DNA from: an uncultured Clostridia bacterium
GTDB lineage: Bacteria > Bacillota > Clostridia > TANB77 > CAG-508
Direction: 5' to 3'
Assembly: GCA_944391155.1 (NCBI GenBank)
Contig: CALXSO010000066.1
Location: 1 to 15,171, forward strand
DNA length: 15,171 nt
A model generated the notes under the pieces. The model ran no database searches and had not been told where the DNA came from. It saw nothing but the letters and a program-made list of their open reading frames with translations. The stretch's first letter is position 1. The number at the start of each line of letters is the position of its first letter. Position numbers and translations under genes: made by a program. Below, piece by piece: positions 13,096 to 15,171 of this stretch.

Positions 13096-13635
13096 ATGGC
13101 AATTAAACGGATTTTTAAAAAAATCGCACAAATAACAAAAAAGGGTAGTTTAACGCAAGAAGAATCAGATATTCTTGCTTTTAAAGTAAGTTTTGCACTT
13201 TGTATTATTTTTATTATTATCCAAATATTGAACAACTCTTTTCATTCTTTGGATAATATATTAATTGGAGGTATAGCATTTCCAATTATTATTTTTATGG
13301 CAACTTTCTCTGTATTAAATGCATATTTTTGCAAACCTATAATTAGAGAAATTGACGTGAATATAGAGGAGGATAAAACAAAAATGAAAAAATATTTATC
13401 ACATACTGATTTCACTGAGGTTTATCTCAACATTGATTATAAACCAGGTGATATAACAAATATGCTTATCGATATTATAGAAACTGAGCGTTGTCGATTC
13501 TATGCAAAACTTAGCAAAGATGATAATATTATTATCATTGCCAAAAACCAAAAGTATGAAGATATTTATTGGAACGAAATATCCAATCCTATCTTCTTTA
13601 CTACTTATTTTAAATTTGATAATTGCCAGAATTAA
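13096..13635 (+). CDS. Uncharacterised two-helix membrane protein (179 residues)
   Basis: I do not recognise this protein. A basic, Lys-rich N-terminus (1-20) is followed by two hydrophobic segments (about 31-46 and 55-78) joined by a short loop. A soluble C-terminal domain of about 100 residues then alternates charged and beta-like stretches (TEVYLNIDYKPGDITNMLI; NIIIIAKNQKYEDIYW). A helical hairpin with both ends cytoplasmic is likely from the positive N-terminus. ATG 13096 has an excellent AAAGGAGG about 8 nt upstream. It is a single-gene unit with its own terminator. Codon 5 is CGG, the only in-frame CGG I found outside the two frameshift sites. It therefore shows that CGG can be read through in this genome. 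Confidence 0.85.
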   Translation: MAIKRIFKKIAQITKKGSLTQEESDILAFKVSFALCIIFIIIQILNNSFHSLDNILIGGIAFPIIIFMATFSVLNAYFCKPIIREIDVNIEEDKTKMKKYLSHTDFTEVYLNIDYKPGDITNMLIDIIETERCRFYAKLSKDDNIIIIAKNQKYEDIYWNEISNPIFFTTYFKFDNCQN

Positions 13636-13643
13636 AAATTATT

Positions 13644-13681
13644 AAAAAAGCATTTAGAAAACAAATTCTAAATGCTTTTTT
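13644..13681 (+). terminator. Rho-independent terminator after the two-helix membrane protein gene
   Basis: A perfect 16-bp stem, AAAAAAGCATTTAGAA (13644-13659) and TTCTAAATGCTTTTTT (13666-13681), with a 6-nt loop and terminal T-run. The A-run on the other side makes it bidirectional in principle. Confidence 0.9.
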
Positions 13682-13693
13682 AATTTTATAAAG

Positions 13694-13849
13694 TTACAAT
13701 TCATTTTAACAAAAAAGTAAGCAGAGCGAAATGTTGATATATAAATATTTTTTGTTTAAAAAGTCTTTAGGTTTACCTATTAGTATTAAAAAAATATATT
13801 TATATATAAATATTTTAGTCTAGTCTACAAAATTTAGTCTGGCCATTAA
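13694..13849 (+). repeat. ~160-bp palindromic intergenic repeat, copy D
   Basis: The left end TTACAATTCATT and the AAAGTAAGC block match the reverse complement of the right end of copy A. The arm AAATGTTGATATATAAATA is identical to copy C, and the centre TTTAGGTTTACCTATTAG matches copy B. The right end (TAGTCTACAAAATTTAG) matches copy B before decaying. It fills the gap between the preceding terminator and the glycosyltransferase promoter. Confidence 0.78.
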
Positions 13850-13910
13850 TTTTAAAACACAAGAATTAGAAATAAAAATATTCTTAAGTATAGTAAAAAT
13901 AAAATTATAA

Positions 13911-13919
13911 TGATATAAT
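13911..13919 (+). promoter_or_regulatory. Extended -10 of the glycosyltransferase gene
   Basis: TGATATAAT is a TGn-extended -10 about 35 nt before the ATG at 13955. A second TATAAT at 13906-13911 overlaps its start. No strong -35 is visible. Confidence 0.5.
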
Positions 13920-13954
13920 CAGAAAAAATAAAAAATAAAAAGGAATGAACAATA

Positions 13955-15079
13955 ATGAAAAAAGTTATAATTTTTTATGCATCATATGGTGGAGGGCACC
14001 TAAATGCTGCAAAATCAATTCAAGAATGTATCATTAATAATTACAAAGATATAGATGTAGAATTAATCGATTGTATGAAATATGTAAATATTACCATAGA
14101 GAAAATAACAACTGCCGCATATAGGGAAATGGCTAAAAAAGCTCCTTGGGCATGGGGAAGAATTTATGCAGACTCACAAAAAGGACCTCTAGCACATATA
14201 TCATCACGTTCTAACAAATTAATGGCAATAAAATTATTAAAACTATTGCATGAAAAAAATCCAGATCTAATTATTTCTACACATCCATTCGGAAGCCAAA
14301 TGTGTAGCTATTTAAAAAGGAAACAAAAAATTACGTCAAAAATTGCAACAATAATGACTGACTTTGCACCACATGATCAATGGCTTGTTGGAAGTGATTA
14401 TACAGACTACTATTTTGTTGCACATAACAAAATGAAACAATATTTAATATCAAAAAATATTAATGAAAATAAAATTTTTGATACTGGAATTCCTATTTCA
14501 AATAGATTTTTATTGAATTACAACAAAAATGAAATATTTTCAGAACTAGGATTTACTCCTGCTAAAAAAACAATATTATTTTTTGGTGGCGGAGAATTTG
14601 GACTTGGAAAAACAAAAACAGTAGAAATTTTCGAATGTTTTGTAAAATTATTTCCTGATGTTCAAATAATTGCTGTTGCAGGGAAAAATGAAAAAATGAA
14701 GAGTGCTTTTTCTAAAATAGTTGAAGATGAAAAAAGAAATAATTCAATAAAAGTTCTAGAATTTACAAATAAAGTACCAGAATTTATGAGTATTAGTGAT
14801 TTAGTTGTTACTAAGCCCGGAGGACTAACTACATCTGAAAGTTTAGCTTCTTCATTGCCAATGGTAATTATAAATCCTATACCTGGTCAGGAGGAAGAAA
14901 ATGCAGAATTTTTAGTAGAAAATGGTATTGCTATATGGATAAAAAAATATGATAATCCTTATGAAAAATTACAAAACCTATTTTCAGATTCAAAAAAACT
15001 ATTAACAATGAAAGAAAATACTCAAAAATTATCTAGAAAATTTTCAACACAAAATATTTGCAAAATTTTATTTAATTAA
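13955..15079 (+). CDS. Processive diacylglycerol glycosyltransferase (MGDG synthase/UgtP family)
   Basis: This GT28-family enzyme is expected to transfer hexose from UDP-sugar to diacylglycerol at the inner face of the membrane, making glycolipids and, in many Firmicutes, the lipoteichoic acid anchor. The 374-residue protein has the MGDG_synth N-terminal domain (about 1-170) opening YASYGGGHLNAAKSI, with ISTHPFGSQM and IMTDFAPHDQW. The GT-B C-terminal half (about 175-370) has FFGGGEFGLGK, VAGKNEKM and the nucleotide-sugar motif VVTKPGGLTTSESLASSLPM, then PIPGQEEENAEF. Length fits UgtP-like proteins (about 380). The gene has no signal peptide or transmembrane helix, as usual for peripheral enzymes. 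ATG 13955 has an AAAAGGA Shine-Dalgarno. The exact sugar and the number added cannot be read from sequence. Confidence 0.9.
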   Translation: MKKVIIFYASYGGGHLNAAKSIQECIINNYKDIDVELIDCMKYVNITIEKITTAAYREMAKKAPWAWGRIYADSQKGPLAHISSRSNKLMAIKLLKLLHEKNPDLIISTHPFGSQMCSYLKRKQKITSKIATIMTDFAPHDQWLVGSDYTDYYFVAHNKMKQYLISKNINENKIFDTGIPISNRFLLNYNKNEIFSELGFTPAKKTILFFGGGEFGLGKTKTVEIFECFVKLFPDVQIIAVAGKNEKMKSAFSKIVEDEKRNNSIKVLEFTNKVPEFMSISDLVVTKPGGLTTSESLASSLPMVIINPIPGQEEENAEFLVENGIAIWIKKYDNPYEKLQNLFSDSKKLLTMKENTQKLSRKFSTQNICKILFN

Positions 15080-15171
15080 TATATTTAAATTTGAAGAGCA
15101 TTTTCTATTTTTAAATTTTAGTACTCTATTTAGAAGAATTTATTTTGATTTTTTATTAAAAATATCTAATT

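Noticed and set aside
13096..13140. A third GGACGGA-like frameshift at the CGG codon of the two-helix membrane protein
   Set aside because: The context is AAA CGG ATT, the zero frame gives a sensible protein, and skipping the C leads quickly to a stop.

Overview
The window reads as chromosomal DNA from a very AT-rich, endospore-forming member of the Clostridia/Firmicutes. The support is a SspF-type small acid-soluble spore protein, a sleB-ypeB spore-germination pair, strong AGGAGG ribosome binding sites, consensus sigma-A promoters, a murF, a VanW-domain protein and a UgtP/MGDG-type lipid glycosyltransferase. Codon use is strongly A/T biased, and in-frame CGG is almost absent. I cannot name the genus from the sequence.

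Layout. Positions 1-2403 (minus strand) form the proximal part of a conjugation operon. A textbook promoter (TTGACA-N17-TATAAT) is followed by two unrecognised small proteins and a VirD4/TraG-type coupling ATPase that runs off the left edge. The coupling-protein frame is broken by one extra base exactly in its Walker A motif. Next come a zinc-finger-less DnaJ-family co-chaperone (2515-3381) and murF (3691-5214), both minus. murF carries an unusual in-frame 39-bp tandem-repeat expansion. On the plus strand, 5785-7698 encodes a secreted protein that fuses a degenerate SGNH/sialate-esterase-like domain to an NlpC/P60 peptidase. sspF (7825-7995, minus) follows it tail to tail across a shared terminator. 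8525-10345 (plus) is a membrane-anchored VanW protein. 10685-12783 (minus) is sleB-ypeB, and ypeB is split by one extra base. 13096-13635 is an unknown two-helix membrane protein, and 13955-15079 a diacylglycerol glycosyltransferase.

Between the genes lie repeats that are not simple AT-rich filler. Four copies of one ~160-bp imperfect palindrome share related ends and a GATATATAAATATTTTTT-type arm. They sit at 3481-3639, 5402-5558, 8257-8422 and 13694-13849, two in each orientation, and look like a MITE-type or hairpin-RNA family. A second, ~92-bp two-hairpin repeat occurs as an inverted pair (10472-10562 and 12105-12197) bracketing ypeB. A third possible element (5567-5693) is bounded by a perfect 12-bp inverted repeat. 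A GC-richer stem-loop at 10361-10434 could be a small RNA.

The most intriguing point is that the two broken genes, 10 kb apart, carry the same heptamer GGACGGA where an intact Gly-Gly (GGA GGA) is expected. Skipping the C restores both frames. In the zero frame this places a CGG codon at the break, and only one other in-frame CGG was found in the window. This may be a recurrent assembly error, coincident mutations, or +1 frameshifting at a rare codon; the sequence alone cannot decide.

Functionally, most of the non-mobile genes concern the cell envelope and spores: peptidoglycan precursor synthesis (MurF), wall remodelling (NlpC/P60 and probably the VanW protein), glycolipid synthesis, spore DNA protection (SspF) and cortex lysis at germination (SleB/YpeB).
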